Shown: piece after piece, positions 32,139 through 43,700 of the stretch
How positions within the stretch are numbered: position 1 is the stretch's first letter
Layout of the letters: the number at the start of each line of letters is the position of its first letter
Assembly: GCA_033064195.1 (NCBI GenBank)
Contig: JARBJD010000231.1
Coordinates: forward strand, 1 to 64,000
DNA: 64,000 nucleotides
Direction of reading: 5' to 3'
DNA from: Blattamonas nauphoetae
Taxonomy: Eukaryota > Preaxostyla > Oxymonadida
Made by a program: the position numbers and the translations under genes
The notes under the pieces: model-generated
Database searches by the model: none
Told to the model about the DNA's origin: nothing
What the model saw: only the letters and a program-made list of their open reading frames with translations

Positions 32139-32957
32139 GTTTATGAACAATCAACTTTTTCTCATTTTTCATTAAACACTTCACAACATTGGAAGACAGC
32201 AATTTCCAAAATATTGAACAAAAAGAGTCTGTCGAAGTGAAAATCAGGAAGAGAGTTTGAAGTGACATGGGAGGAAAATTTTGTGGCGGCAACCTACACT
32301 GCTCTCCTCTTTCAGGGAGAGGAGACGTGATCAGTGGAGTGAGTTGCTCCCATGAAAACGATCAGTCTCCTCTCCTCATCGAGATTCAGGTGGAGATGTG
32401 ACGAAAATGAGTGAAATTTTGTTTCTTCATCTCTCCTCTACTAGCCTTGTCGACACACCAAACACTCCCTCTGATCTTGCGAACGAAGATTACGATTTCA
32501 TTTGCTTATTTGTGATGAGTTGTAGAGAGACTTCAAACGTGTCATTTTCGTCAAACTTCGTAGGAACAGCTAATGACTGGAATCCATTGGGTGGAGACGG
32601 AATCCTCACTCTGATGATCAGAGGGAGTGTTTGGTGTGTCGACAAGGCTAGTAGAGGAGAGATGCGGAAGACAGATTTTGCTCGTTTCGATGACATCTCC
32701 AACATTTTCTCAACAAGGATTGGAGCCATTCAATTTTTGAGAGTCGAAACACTCTCACCTCCTCACATCTCCTCTTCCACAGAGAGGAGATGTGTTCTTG
32801 TCGCCATCATCTAATTTTCATCCCAAGTCGGCTCGAACTCTCTTCCTGATTTTCACTTCACCACACTAGATTGGTTTTATATTTCAAAAAGGACTATCTT
32901 TCATTGTTGTGAAGTGTTTCTGAAAAAATGAGAAAAAACCACCTGTTCATAAATACA
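32139..32957. mobile_element. Fold-back (palindromic) element nested in the left arm
   Basis: Starts and ends with TTTATGAAC ... in inverted order. The arms (about 32139-32540 and 32600-32957) pair over most of their length, including GTGAAAATCAGGAAGAGAGT and a perfect 47-bp inverted stretch at 32428-32476 and 32617-32664. Only about 140 bp of unique loop lies in the middle. The corresponding site in the right arm of the host transposon lacks it, with CAGTCCTTTCC continuing directly. No coding capacity. Confidence 0.75.
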
Positions 32958-33875
32958 GTCCTTTCCAAAAAGTTGATCAGGTGTTCCAAAAAGATGACTG
33001 ATCGACTGGATACCCTCGCCCATAATACTCTTTCTCGTGTCAGGACCACTTTCTCCGTTAACCTCATATCTCTTTTTTGTGTGCATACATGGACAGATCG
33101 TGACTTGAAAGAGGGTATGTCTTCTTTGTGGAGGAACAAAACACACTTTGTCGAGATTTTTGTCGTTTGTTTTCCGTCATGTTTTTGCTCTCACTATTCG
33201 TCCTTATCTCTAACAGGGCAAGATAATTCATTAAAATGTGAAATTACTCGGCAGTTTGCTTTTCATCGCTGTTAAATACATATTTTCAGATGAAGAGAAC
33301 TCATCCATTCCAAAGCAAGAATTGGGTGCGTATGTCAATTCTTAGCTCTTTTCTCTTCGTCCTTCTTCATAGTCACGACTTCTGGACGCCACTTCAAATG
33401 TGTTTTCCAGTTCCGAATGCACTACCTGCCTGTAATGACCACAAGAACGCTGATCCCGATTCTCTCTCTTCAACAACTTAACGTTGACTTTCGCATGTTT
33501 TCTCTCTTATTTTAATCATGTTATTCAGGAATCACAAACAATACTTCCGAGAGAGGAAGCATTACAAGAATTTCTTCCCAAACTTTGAAAAGCCGTCATT
33601 TCACTGCAAATATACATTTTTATGCTTGATTTCACTTGTCAAAATGTTTATTCCCTTCTATTATTCTCGTATTTCTTTTTTCTCGGTTTCAATACATATT
33701 CATCTCATAACTTCCACTTCACTAAATTGTTGTTCGGATCTTTTGATGGACATGTGATGTTTTTGGCACTTTGCATTTTTGTGACATCGACATTCGTTTA
33801 TTCTCATTTTTGCTCTCAAAACTACTGTACAAATTTTTCTTACTCGTCATTTCACCTCGACTACTTTTTGCCTTT
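32958..33875 (+). repeat. Left long inverted arm of the transposon (inner part)
   Basis: Pairs with 35408-36325 inverted; shared landmarks include AAAAAGTTGATCAGGTGTTC, GACAGATCGTGACTTGAAAG and GTCATTTCACCTCGACTACT. Confidence 0.85.
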
Positions 33876-34335
33876 TCACTCCCACAAAATTTTTCAATTA
33901 ATGTCAATTATCATTTCGCGATTTAGACAATACAATACATCTACTATCAATTTTATTCTAATTTCTGTAAACACAAAAGTCGGTCAAAATTCTGGTGTCC
34001 CCATAGTAATTTTTCTTCTTTATCTCGAAGCCAATCCATCCATTTTCGATCGTTCTCTTCCATGAACTTCTACGATGGAAACGCTCTTCCAAATCCACTT
34101 TATCTTGATTTGCGCAATCCATTAGAACAAGACAATGCAATAAACTACGTTCCGCAACTTCATCAGTACCAAATTCAGCCACAACCAGAGCCGCCACACA
34201 TTAATCAGCAAGCCCTTCATGCTGAGGTAGACATGTACGAAGCGTTGGCCCTCCTCCTCCACCTCCGCCTCCGCCTCCGCCTCTGGTACCACTTCTACCA
34301 ATCCTCCATCGACCATACACTCCAGCCACACCTGA

Positions 34336-35331
34336 AAGAGAGTCCGACTGACGCTCCTGTATCGTGAGAATGGAGAGACAAAATCAGTCACGTGGTATGC
34401 GCAACGGGTAACGCTCACTGTCCCAACAACAACTCGCTTCATTCGACAACTTCGCCGAGGCGAATCAATTACTCACAATCTTCCACGAAGAGGCAGACCG
34501 GATCGAAGGAACGACAGGTTCCGCAATCAGGAAGTTAGACGGCTGCTCCAGGAGGACGGACAGCGAACTCTCAGAGAGATGGCGGCACATCTCAGCGCGC
34601 AAGGTCACCAGACAAGCCCAACAACAGTCTTTCGGATGTTGTCACAGCGGAATGAAGTAAACCGAGACATGCCTCTATTCTCCTTCAAACGTGTCAGAGT
34701 GAGAGCTCCAGCGGCCAACACAGAAGAAAACAAGAATGCTCGCGTGGCTTTCATCCAAAATGCGATGGCTCACATCCGCGACGGATGGTTTCCAATCTTC
34801 TTGGACGAAACATCATGGAACATCGAATGCGTGCGGAGATACGGATGGGCTGAAGTTGGCAGGGCTCCACTCGTCGCAAGACCGACCAATTTCGTTTCGT
34901 TGACCGCGATTACGTCAATCTCACCCAATGGAGTTGGTCACACAGAGCTCATTCGAGGTCCAATCACTGCCGATGTCTTCGAAGCATATCTCAGGAGACT
35001 CCTTGAAACCAACACAGCTCGACGTAGATGGGTTCTTATCCTGGACAACGCCGGAATACACCATGTGGCCACTCAGAACATCGTTCTCGAGGCAAATCAA
35101 CGAATTCTGTACAACGCCGCTTACAGTCCAGACCTGAATCCCATCGAAAATGTCTTTGGCTTCTGGAAAAACAGAGTGGAAGCACAAATTCGTGACTGGC
35201 AAGGAGAGAATCACTTTTTGGATCAGATTCGTGAAGCATTTTCGCAGATCTCTCCTGATGAAGTCTTCAGATGCATTGAAAGTTGTCGAGCGGTTCAGTG
35301 GCCTCGAGCAGTAAGGCGAGAGGATATGTAA
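34336..35331 (+). CDS. DDE_3 transposase (Tc1/mariner-IS630 type), 5' end unclear
   Basis: Open frame of 331 codons; the first ATG in frame is at 34579 (MAAHLSAQGHQTSPTTVF), but homeodomain-like DNA-binding sequence lies before it (RFIRQLRRGESITHNLPRRG, RRLLQEDGQRTLRE). The catalytic triad is visible: Asp in FLDETSW, Asp in VLILDNAGIHH and Glu in YSPDLNPIENVFGFWK, with 33 residues between the second Asp and the Glu. Upstream, a Pro-rich frame (11 prolines in a row near 34248-34283) ends at about 34356 in a different frame; an AG doubling in GAAAGAGAGTCC could explain the shift, or the N-terminus may be spliced. The element may therefore be inactive. Confidence 0.85.
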   Translation, partial: KRVRLTLLYRENGETKSVTWYAQRVTLTVPTTTRFIRQLRRGESITHNLPRRGRPDRRNDRFRNQEVRRLLQEDGQRTLREMAAHLSAQGHQTSPTTVFRMLSQRNEVNRDMPLFSFKRVRVRAPAANTEENKNARVAFIQNAMAHIRDGWFPIFLDETSWNIECVRRYGWAEVGRAPLVARPTNFVSLTAITSISPNGVGHTELIRGPITADVFEAYLRRLLETNTARRRWVLILDNAGIHHVATQNIVLEANQRILYNAAYSPDLNPIENVFGFWKNRVEAQIRDWQGENHFLDQIREAFSQISPDEVFRCIESCRAVQWPRAVRREDM

Positions 35332-35407
35332 GGAATCGAATTCTTTGTTCAGTGAAGTGATGTTTGGTCCACTTCATTTTCAGTTTTGTTCACGGGTAGT
35401 TGCAGAA

Positions 35408-36365
35408 AATGGGAAAAAGTAGTCGAGGTGAAATGACGAGTAAGAAAAATTTGTACAGTAGTTTTGAGAGCAAAATGAGAATAAACGAATGTCGATGTCA
35501 CAAAAAATGCAAAGTGCCAAAAACATCACATGTCCATCAAAGATCCGAACAACAATTTAGTGAAGTGGAAGTTATGAGATGAATATGTATTGAAACCGAG
35601 AAAAAAGAAATACGAGAATAATAGAAGGGAATAAACATTTTGACAAGTGAAATCAAGCATAAAAATGTATATTTGCAGTGAAATGACGGCTTTTCAAAGT
35701 ATGGGAAGAAATTCTTGTAATGCTTCCTCTCGGAAGTATTGTTTGTGATTCCTGAATAACATGATTAAAATAAGAGAGAAAACATGCGAAAGTCAACGTT
35801 AAGTTGTTGAAGAGAGAGAATCGGGATCAGCGTTCTTGTGGTCATTACAGGCAGGTAGTGCATTCGGAACTGGAAAACACATTTGAAGTGGCGTCCAGAA
35901 GTCGTGACTATGAAGAAGGACGAAGAGAAAAGAGCTAAGAATTGACATACGCACCCAATTCTTGCTTTGGAATGGATGAGTTCTCTTCATCTGAAAATAT
36001 GTATTTAACAGCGATGAAAAAGCAAACTGCCGAGTAATTTCACATTTTAATGAATTATCTTGCCCTGTTAGAGATAAGGACGAATAGTGAGAGCAAAAAC
36101 ATGACGGAAAACAAACGACAAAAAATCTCGACAAAGTGTGTTTTGTTCCCTCCACAAAGAAGACATACCCTCTTTCAAGTCACGATCTGTCCATGTATGC
36201 ACACAAAAAAGAGATATGAGGTTAACGGAGAAAGTGGTCCTGACACGAGAAAGAGTATTATGGGCGAGGGTATCCAGTCGATCAGTCATCTTTTTGGAAC
36301 ACCTGATCAACTTTTTGGAAAGGACTGTACAGACTTGGGTGCCCGTAAACTTTTGTCCGTGGCTG
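35408..36365 (-). repeat. Right long inverted arm of the transposon
   Basis: 958 bp, uninterrupted, so it shows what the left arm looked like before the fold-back insertion. Confidence 0.85.
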
Positions 36366-36427
36366 CATATTAAATTTTCTTGCCATTCTCATTCATCTAA
36401 TTCTGTTAGATTCCACTGTCTACAGGG

Positions 36428-37907
36428 ATGACCAGTCATCATGCACAAGTTCAAACTCGGCAACCTGATTCATCAACAAAACATAAAGCCGCATTCGTAA
36501 TTGTGTTGATCACTCTCTATCATTGACAAACATTTTATTTAGGTGACAGGTTATTCGCCAACATTGGCACTCGACGATTTTCAGAGGATCATCAAAGAAC
36601 TCTTGACAAATAGCCACAGATTCTACGTGGATCCGGTCTTTATTTCTCTTCCTCCAACATGATATTAAGACGACTTATCTCCCACATATTTGTCTTCTTG
36701 CAGTTCTATCATCTCATATCTCTCTCCAATTAAAGGAAATGTCTCCATACGATCTATCAGATGGATCATCTGTTAGTTTCTCTATTAATCATTCTTTCAG
36801 ATCTATTTTACTCCAATAGATATTGAAACTCTTCATTTACCCTCAGAATGTATTACGAATGCGCTTCTTGCAACAAACATCGCGTATGATCCAGAAAAAC
36901 ACAGTGTCAATCTTCGAAACCACATCGATACGTACACCTTCCAAAAGCAATTTACTTCCTATCCACAATTCAAACAATTTCAAAATCAAATCCATTTGTG
37001 CTTTGATCGATTCGTTCAACTCATATTCCACTTTTGTTCATTGATCGATGAACAGATTGACTATCTTGATCTCTCCGCAAATAATCTCTCTTCTATCGCG
37101 CAATTTCAAATAGCTCCATGTTTTCCAAGCTTGAGTACTCTTATTTTGGACGATAACTCTTTACGTATGCGAATTTTTCGATTCATTCTCATTTTTTCAA
37201 GAATCTGTTGAAGACTTCTCATGCTTGAGCCACATTCTCACCCTTCAATCGGTCTCCATTGCTAACAACCCGGTTTGCTTGAAACGACCTCTTATCAATG
37301 TCCGGCATGCAATTTCTACTTTCTGCGCTGTCCCTGTGGTCCTGTCATTGTACAAGGTTTTTGATATGTCTTCTCATATAATCAGCATTCATCACTTCCA
37401 ATTCAGTGCATATTTTCGGAGAATGAAGCAATCACAAAGAACTGGATCAAAACCTTTGTCACAGCATTAGAAAACCCGACACGTCAGCAACCTCACTCTT
37501 TCAACGCTCTTTTCGTCGCATCTCCACAAGTTTCTGTCACTGTTAGTGAGACTGTCTGTTTATATGTTGATCCACCAACCTCGCCTCGTGTGTTTCCAAG
37601 TTCTCTCATTGATCTCGATCAATCGACGAGTTCTATAGCATCACCGTCAACTTTACTCGAATTTATTGCAAAATTTGGACTTCATACTCACACTATTAAA
37701 ACGCTCGATGCCGTACCAATTCCAATCACGGCTCAGGAACCACTCTTCCATGTTGTCATTAATGGACTCGTAAAACAACGATATATCGTTGAAATCGAAA
37801 CATTTGCATTCTTCTACACATTTATTCTCGTTGCTGTTCCATCTCCAGGAGATGGTCCCTCACTGGCGATCAGAAATGCCGACCTCAATTACTCGCCGAC
37901 TTCTTGA
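36428..37907 (+). CDS. NXF1/TAP-like mRNA export factor (multi-exon)
   Basis: Begins MTSHHAQVQTRQPDSSTKHK. After an N-terminal part with ALDDFQRIIKELLTNSHRF comes a short leucine-rich repeat block (IDYLDLSANNLSSIAQF, FPSLSTLILDDNSL, LTLQSVSIANNPVCLKRP), as in NXF1, where it binds RNA and adaptors. The C-terminal half is an NTF2-like fold: ENEAITKNWIKTFVTAL, FNALFVASPQVSVT, PLFHVVINGLVKQR and TFILVAVPSPGDGPSLAIRN, the last matching the NXF 'FVIVP...NDEL' strand pair. The usual C-terminal UBA domain is not seen. Several short introns are clear (donors near 36500 and 37165, and at 37360 after LSLYK); the middle exons around 36660-36830 are not resolved. The first exon starts 63 bp from the transposon. 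Confidence 0.65.
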
Positions 37908-38146
37908 ACACCTCGATTCGTCTTTTCCTGAATCGATGAATGTTCTGTTGATGTGAATCTTGTCTGGGTATTATACTCACCTCAAGATTATTTTTCACAA
38001 CATTCGATTCAAGAATAGGGAAAAAATGGGATGAAACTTTCAGCGACCTTCAGAGCCACCATGTCCTCAAAACACATATCGAGAAGTGAGGGAAAAGAGG
38101 ACAGTCATTGAGCATTGTCTTGGTGTATTTCGCATGTCATCATCAT
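37908..38146. other. Convergent intergenic spacer
   Basis: 239 bp between the NXF-like and kinase genes; nothing recognisable. Confidence 0.4.
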
Positions 38147-40660
38147 TCACGACAAACACAAGCTAAGACGACATTGCTCTTCTCTTTGCCGATCCTCTTG
38201 TGTGTTGTAGACGCGCTGCAGATCTCGAAAGACGTTTGTGACAGAAAGAACTCGGTCCTGGTCGCTTTTTGGGAGAGGATTGTGATAATACGAGACGTCA
38301 GCCATGCGTTGTTTGATTAGTGCTCTTCGATTCTTCTCGGTTTCGAGCTGAATCTGCCGAATTATGCTGTTTTTCCTTCGTTCAAGCTCAATGACGTCTT
38401 GTTCAGTCCTAATCATCCTTTTTCGATGATTGAGCTGGTCAGGAGTCAAGAACGGAGCAAGTTCTTCATCGTCGGAACTCGGAGAAGGCGATTGAGAGCG
38501 CAGGAGAGGAACCAGACTCTCTTCGTCCGCCATTTTCTTTGACGAGACTGTGCTACGTCTAATCCGCGTCCATTTGCTACTTTGTTGTTTGTTGGTTCGT
38601 TCTTCACATTGGTTAGGTCTTTCTCTTGTTAGTGTTTTCTCATTTCTTCGACTATCTCTGAGCCGAACTTCTTCTGACTGTCTTTCTGATGCGAGGTTTG
38701 TTTGTTCGTGAGTGATTCGTGACTCTTCGGCTTTCGTTTTCTGATCGTTTCTTTGGTGTGGTTCGACTTCTGCTTCTGTATCTCTTTTCTCGTTCTCCAT
38801 TGACAGTTGTTCTCGTCCTCTCTTCTTCTTTGTTCTGAAATCAAATTTGTGTGTGTTCAGCGTCTGTGAAACGACATATGATGGATTCTGAGGAACGACA
38901 TGTGGTGGAGTCTGAGGAACGACATGTGATGGAGTCTGAGGAACGACATGTGACGGATTCTGAGGAACGACATGTGGTGGAGTCTGAGGAACGACATGTG
39001 ATGGATTCTGTGGAACGACATGTGATGGATTCTGTGGAACGACATGTGACGGATTCTGTGGAATCCAGACCGGCTGTGTCGTGTCCGAATGGATTTGTGT
39101 GACTGTGTGAGACTGGAGAAGAGGGAGAGTTGTTAATGCAGTTTGCCGAGATTGTGAAGAGGTTTGTTGAGGATTTAATGGATGGTCTTGAAGTACTTGG
39201 ATGTCCTGAGGCTGCGGTGAACTACTTCGTTGGTGGATGTGTGGTGATGGTGGTTGATCTGGCAATTGAGGCTGAGGATGGGTTGAATGAGTGATATCTA
39301 CAAGTTTCTTGGTCAGCCACTGGTATTCATGGATCTCTAAATCCGCTACTCCGAGTCTGTTTTGGCGTCTGAAGTTCCCAACTTCGAGAAAGAAAGGGTG
39401 AGAGAGGGCTTGCTCGGCTGTTATTCTTTGTGTTGGGTCTTTGGCTAAAAGACGATCAATAAGATTGTGGCAAGACATGGGAATTAATTCTGTGATTGTT
39501 GGATGTGGTTGTTGAAGCAATTGACACAAGGCAGGAAATGAGGTCGTATAGAATGGCCATCTGAGTGAGAATAAAGAATGATGGAGAAAAAACTGTTTAG
39601 AGATGAGCCTATAGAACAACACGCCAATAGCCCACATATCAACAGCTGACGTATACGTGGGATCATTGTATTGTAGTTCTGGTGCCTAAAACGGGACAGA
39701 AAATGAAGATCTTCTCAGACCATGTAAAGAGGTGTTCCGCACTGTGTCATTGGACTAAGGTTGCCGTCATATCTACGCATAAGTCCAAAATCAGCAATTT
39801 TTGGAATGATTTTCTGATATTCAGGGGAATAATGGAGCAAGATATTTTCGGCTTTGATATCACTTAGATGAGGATATTGTGTTAATAATCAAAAATATAA
39901 ATGATAAAAACCGATGGATTAACCCATTTCTATGGATGAACTCGATTCCGTGGACTGATTCATTTGAGATCATTGAAATCGGGAAAAAGCGTGAATGAAA
40001 AAGAGAATAAGACATACGGATTGAAAAAATTAGAGTACCTGCAGTATACCATGGAATTGGTGATTGTGATTCCGTGATAAATGCTTCCAGATTCTTGATT
40101 GATGAGAGAGATAGATGGGAACAAAGGATAGGAGATATGGATTACATGAACACATACTCCAAGCGCACAGTATTCCATAAGCAGGCACATGTATTCGTTG
40201 TTCTTTGAGAACATGGCATAGTGGAGATAGCAAAGGTAAGGAGACTGATTTGGTCGCCTGAGATATACGAGAGAAAAGAAGTAAGATGAAGAACTCTTGT
40301 GAAAAGTTTAGAAAAGACTCCAACTATGAATAATTTGGATAAATCATGTTTCAATTCCACAAACTGAGCGAGATATTGGATTTGTTCATCACCTCCCGAT
40401 AATTTGTTGGATGGAATGACTTTGGCAGCATATTTGATTTTGTTATAGGTCACAAGATAGACACTGGAAAAGATCAACCGAAATAAAAGTTCAGGACTTT
40501 CCGTATTGTCCTTGTCCTTAAAAAGAATGATTCACAGAGTGAATAGACACCTAATTTGTCATTGATCTAGAGAATAGAGAGAAGAAAAATAAAACATCTA
40601 TATTTAGGGAAAGGAGCGCATTTTCTGGACTTTGCAGAAAGAGATGCCGAGACATTTCAT
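38147..40660 (-). CDS. Ser/Thr protein kinase (ULK/ATG1-like catalytic domain) with long tail
   Basis: Frame-checked model of ten exons (40660-40631, 40566-40551, 40516-40498, 40463-40325, 40244-40158, 40093-40039, 39954-39912, 39862-39721, 39685-39594, 39560-38147), 678 residues. Kinase domain about 11-270: Gly loop KLGGQGQYG, Lys in YAAKVIP, catalytic HRDIKAENIL, DFG in IADFGLMRR, activation segment CGTPLYMAPEL, then DMWAIGVLFY and AKDPTQRITAEQALSHPFF. The CGTPLYMAPE motif resembles ATG1/ULK kinases. The tail has eight-residue repeats (VVPQNPSH type), a charged region and a helical C-terminus. Exon 1 and the donor of exon 4 are the least certain parts. Divergent from the giant surface gene by 102 bp. 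Confidence 0.8.
38873..39065 (-). repeat. 24-bp coding tandem repeat, about eight copies
   Basis: Top-strand unit GGAACGACATGTGATGGATT plus CTGA or CTGT, encoding VPQNPSHV or VPQTPPHV on the minus strand in the kinase tail. Copies differ at two or three positions. Confidence 0.9.
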
Positions 40661-40762
40661 TAGGGGTGAGATCGTAGTGCCCACATCATCTCGGATTCAA
40701 GATCCTTCATTCGCACTCTTCCTCATTCATTTCTTCACACTTCGCCTTTTCTCGTAGCTTTT

Positions 40763-43700
40763 ATGATCCTTCCTCATGTTCTGTTCGTCACCGCTCTCAT
40801 CTCATCAACCACAACGCAATCAAAGCCACTCGATACGTTTTTAGACATCACTTATTTTTCCACCAATACGCAAACATCAAAACACGGAACTTCCGTCATC
40901 CTTCCAACTGGGGCCTTCCATGCTTCATCTCAACCTCTCTCCTCTCTCAACCTCATAATCGAAGGAAACGCCACCCTTATTGTTCCGAAAACCACTGTAC
41001 AAATTGAAAGAACGGGGAGAATGCGAGATTCGAATGACAGAAAATTCAGAATTCCGAGTATTCCAATACCAATCTTCGATATCACGAATTCGTCGATTCA
41101 TCTGTCTCACTTGGAATTAAACTGTGGAATGAACGGCACATTTGTAGGGTCTGTCACTAACTCAACGTTATTCGTTGTGTCGAGCTTGATTGTGTCAAAT
41201 TCGGACAATTCTCCATTCCTTGTTTCAAATACCAAATACACCCCGAATTCTGTGACTCTCATTCAATGCACCCATATGTCACTCTGTTTGTTCATTCTTC
41301 TTCCTCTTGTTTCCACTCTGGACTTAACATCGGACCCATTTTCGGTATATCCTCCAAACACCAATCAACACAACAAAACATGGGAATTCTCCCCATTATT
41401 ATCAATTGTTGGATCAAATCTACACATTTCAGCAACTTCTCTCATCTTGGGGACTGGTCCCCTTTTTGATTATAGTCTATCAAGCAAAGGACAACAATCG
41501 ATCCCAATATCTGCTCAAACGACTCTCGCCCAGAGCACATTGCGTAATATCACAAGTCATTCGATCAAATTGGAAACCATATCATGTACAGCCATGAATT
41601 CTCAACAGAGTCTTATCTCTACTGATGTGTCATTGTCCTCCAACCATCTCAGTGGGACAGCCTGCCCCGACATCAACACCATCAGAAAATTCGTCGGAAT
41701 TAACAGCACTTTTTCACACTGCATGACAGATGCCCCGAACTATCAAAACCAACACTTGTCATCCAGAACAGAATTACTAGCCTCACCGTCTGGCCACTTC
41801 TTTCAACTGTGCACTTTCAAGAATTGCAAAGGCTCTTCCAACGGAGCGGCTATCTCTCTGACTGGAAGCACATCTCTCCGACTCGACCAGTGCTCTTTCC
41901 TTTCGTGCCAGACGACCGCTGATTACGCTGGATGTGTCTTCATGAACTCGGATGGTGGGTCACCAACTCTCACCGTCACTGCTTCCTCTTTTGTCGACGC
42001 AAAAAGTGCTTGGAATGCGGGATCTGTGTACATCATGAACACATTCACTGTGTCTGTTTCGGGATGTATCTTCGCCAACTCAACGACAAACATGGATGGA
42101 GGAGCACTCAATCGATATCAGAATCCTGACGAAAATCAACAAACAACAATCTCAGATTGCGTCTTCTCGAACTGCAGCCACACAGATACAACGTCAGAAT
42201 GGGGTGGAGGGGCTCTTGTTCTCTCGAAAATCAGTTCTCAACTCACACTACACTCTCTCCACTTCAGGAATTGCTCTTCTGCAACAAATCGTGGCCATGA
42301 TATTTACTTCTGGGTAAACTATCCAACTCCCTCAGACACCCTTTTTCCCAATTGCGAATCGACATCGTCTTCTCCACGCATTTATTTTCATAATGGGCCG
42401 AATTGGACTATTCCTAACCCACAATTAACCACAACACTTATTTCAATTGCTGCTCGGGGCATTTCCAGTAACACGGTCTGCATTGAGCTCACAACAGACA
42501 AGACTCTTTCTGGAACGATGATGGTTCTTGTGAACAACCTCAACGGATTATCGCAAACACAACCACCGAACATCAACCGTCTTCTTTCATTCACATTTGG
42601 GACCTCAACAGAACCGAAGGCAGTTGGAACATGTTCTGTCACATACGGAAAGAAGTTTCTCCTTCAATCACATCTTGATGAATACGTTGTGGATATCGCA
42701 TCGATCTCCAATCATGAAGTAAATGTTCCAACTGGCTTCTCACTTCCCATTCTGCCGTGCATCATTTCAGCCTCCTGTGATTTGGACGAAACAGGAAAAT
42801 ATGCTGAAATCTCGTTATCAGGGCGAGGAATCACGCCAATGGTGTGTGACGTCACACTCGTGGAAGTCCCCGACTTCTTATTCTCTGTTACGTTTTTGCC
42901 CTCAGCACAAACATCAACTCCGACGTTAGTTCTCGTCTACGATTCCGAAGCTCCACTCCAATATGGGGCGACGTACACGTTGGAGACAGTCCGAAATGCA
43001 GGACAAATTATCAGGCTCATTGGAGATGATCCAATCACTTTCACCGTCCCATCACAATTCGAACGTCTGGACGGTACTTCAGTCAAAAGTTACTCCAATA
43101 AAGACCAAGAAATTGAGGTTGATTTCTCTGGTATCTTCCTCGAGGGAGATTACACAATTATTCTCTCTATCAACTCCACCGATGCCAATAATATCTCTAC
43201 AACGATCAACTTTAGTGGGTCAAAGGGCACACTCAAAGCGATCTTGTACAACTTCAATAACCCTTCAACCGTCAACATGACATATGGAACAACCTACTCT
43301 GTTATTTCGGTGATGAAAGGAGACAAACCTATTTCATTTGCTTCAGGTCTAGTCTTCTCGACTATGCCAGAACCTCCACGTGTTGTCAAAATTGTAAAAA
43401 CAGCTTTAGATGAAGGGGCGAATTCGACTATCATTTCTCTAAGGACACAGCATGAAATCTGGTTCGTATACACTTTCTCTTGTCAACCAAGACGATCAGG
43501 ATGATTCCATATCCATCCCGCTGACGTTTTCATCGGCAACGGAGGGGTCAGCATCAGCATCAGTCTACCCCACTTCGACCATCAAATTTGGTGGCTCTTA
43601 TACGGTTGTCGATGTTTCAACGACAGATACCGTTCTTCAGACGGTTTATTTCGAGGAGGGGCTCGTCGTTCAAGTGGATAACGAGCCACCTCGAATCAAA

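Larger units (their letters stand above)
32103..36365. mobile_element. Tc1/mariner-IS630 type transposon with long inverted repeats
   Basis: Ends are GGACAAAAGTTTACGGGCAC with CC (left, 32109) and its reverse complement (right, to 36360), each preceded by CAGYCAY. Inverted arms of about 0.95 kb reach inward to about 33875 and 35408 and flank a DDE transposase. The left arm is about 820 bp longer because a second fold-back element sits inside it. Arms this long are unusual for Tc1/mariner elements, whose repeats are mostly 20-400 bp. No clear TA target duplication is seen. The arms differ by scattered changes, so the insertion is not brand new. Confidence 0.85.

Noticed and set aside
38873-39065. 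Regular 24-bp repeats considered as a CRISPR array
   Set aside because: There are no spacers, the repeats abut and are coding, and the genome is eukaryotic.
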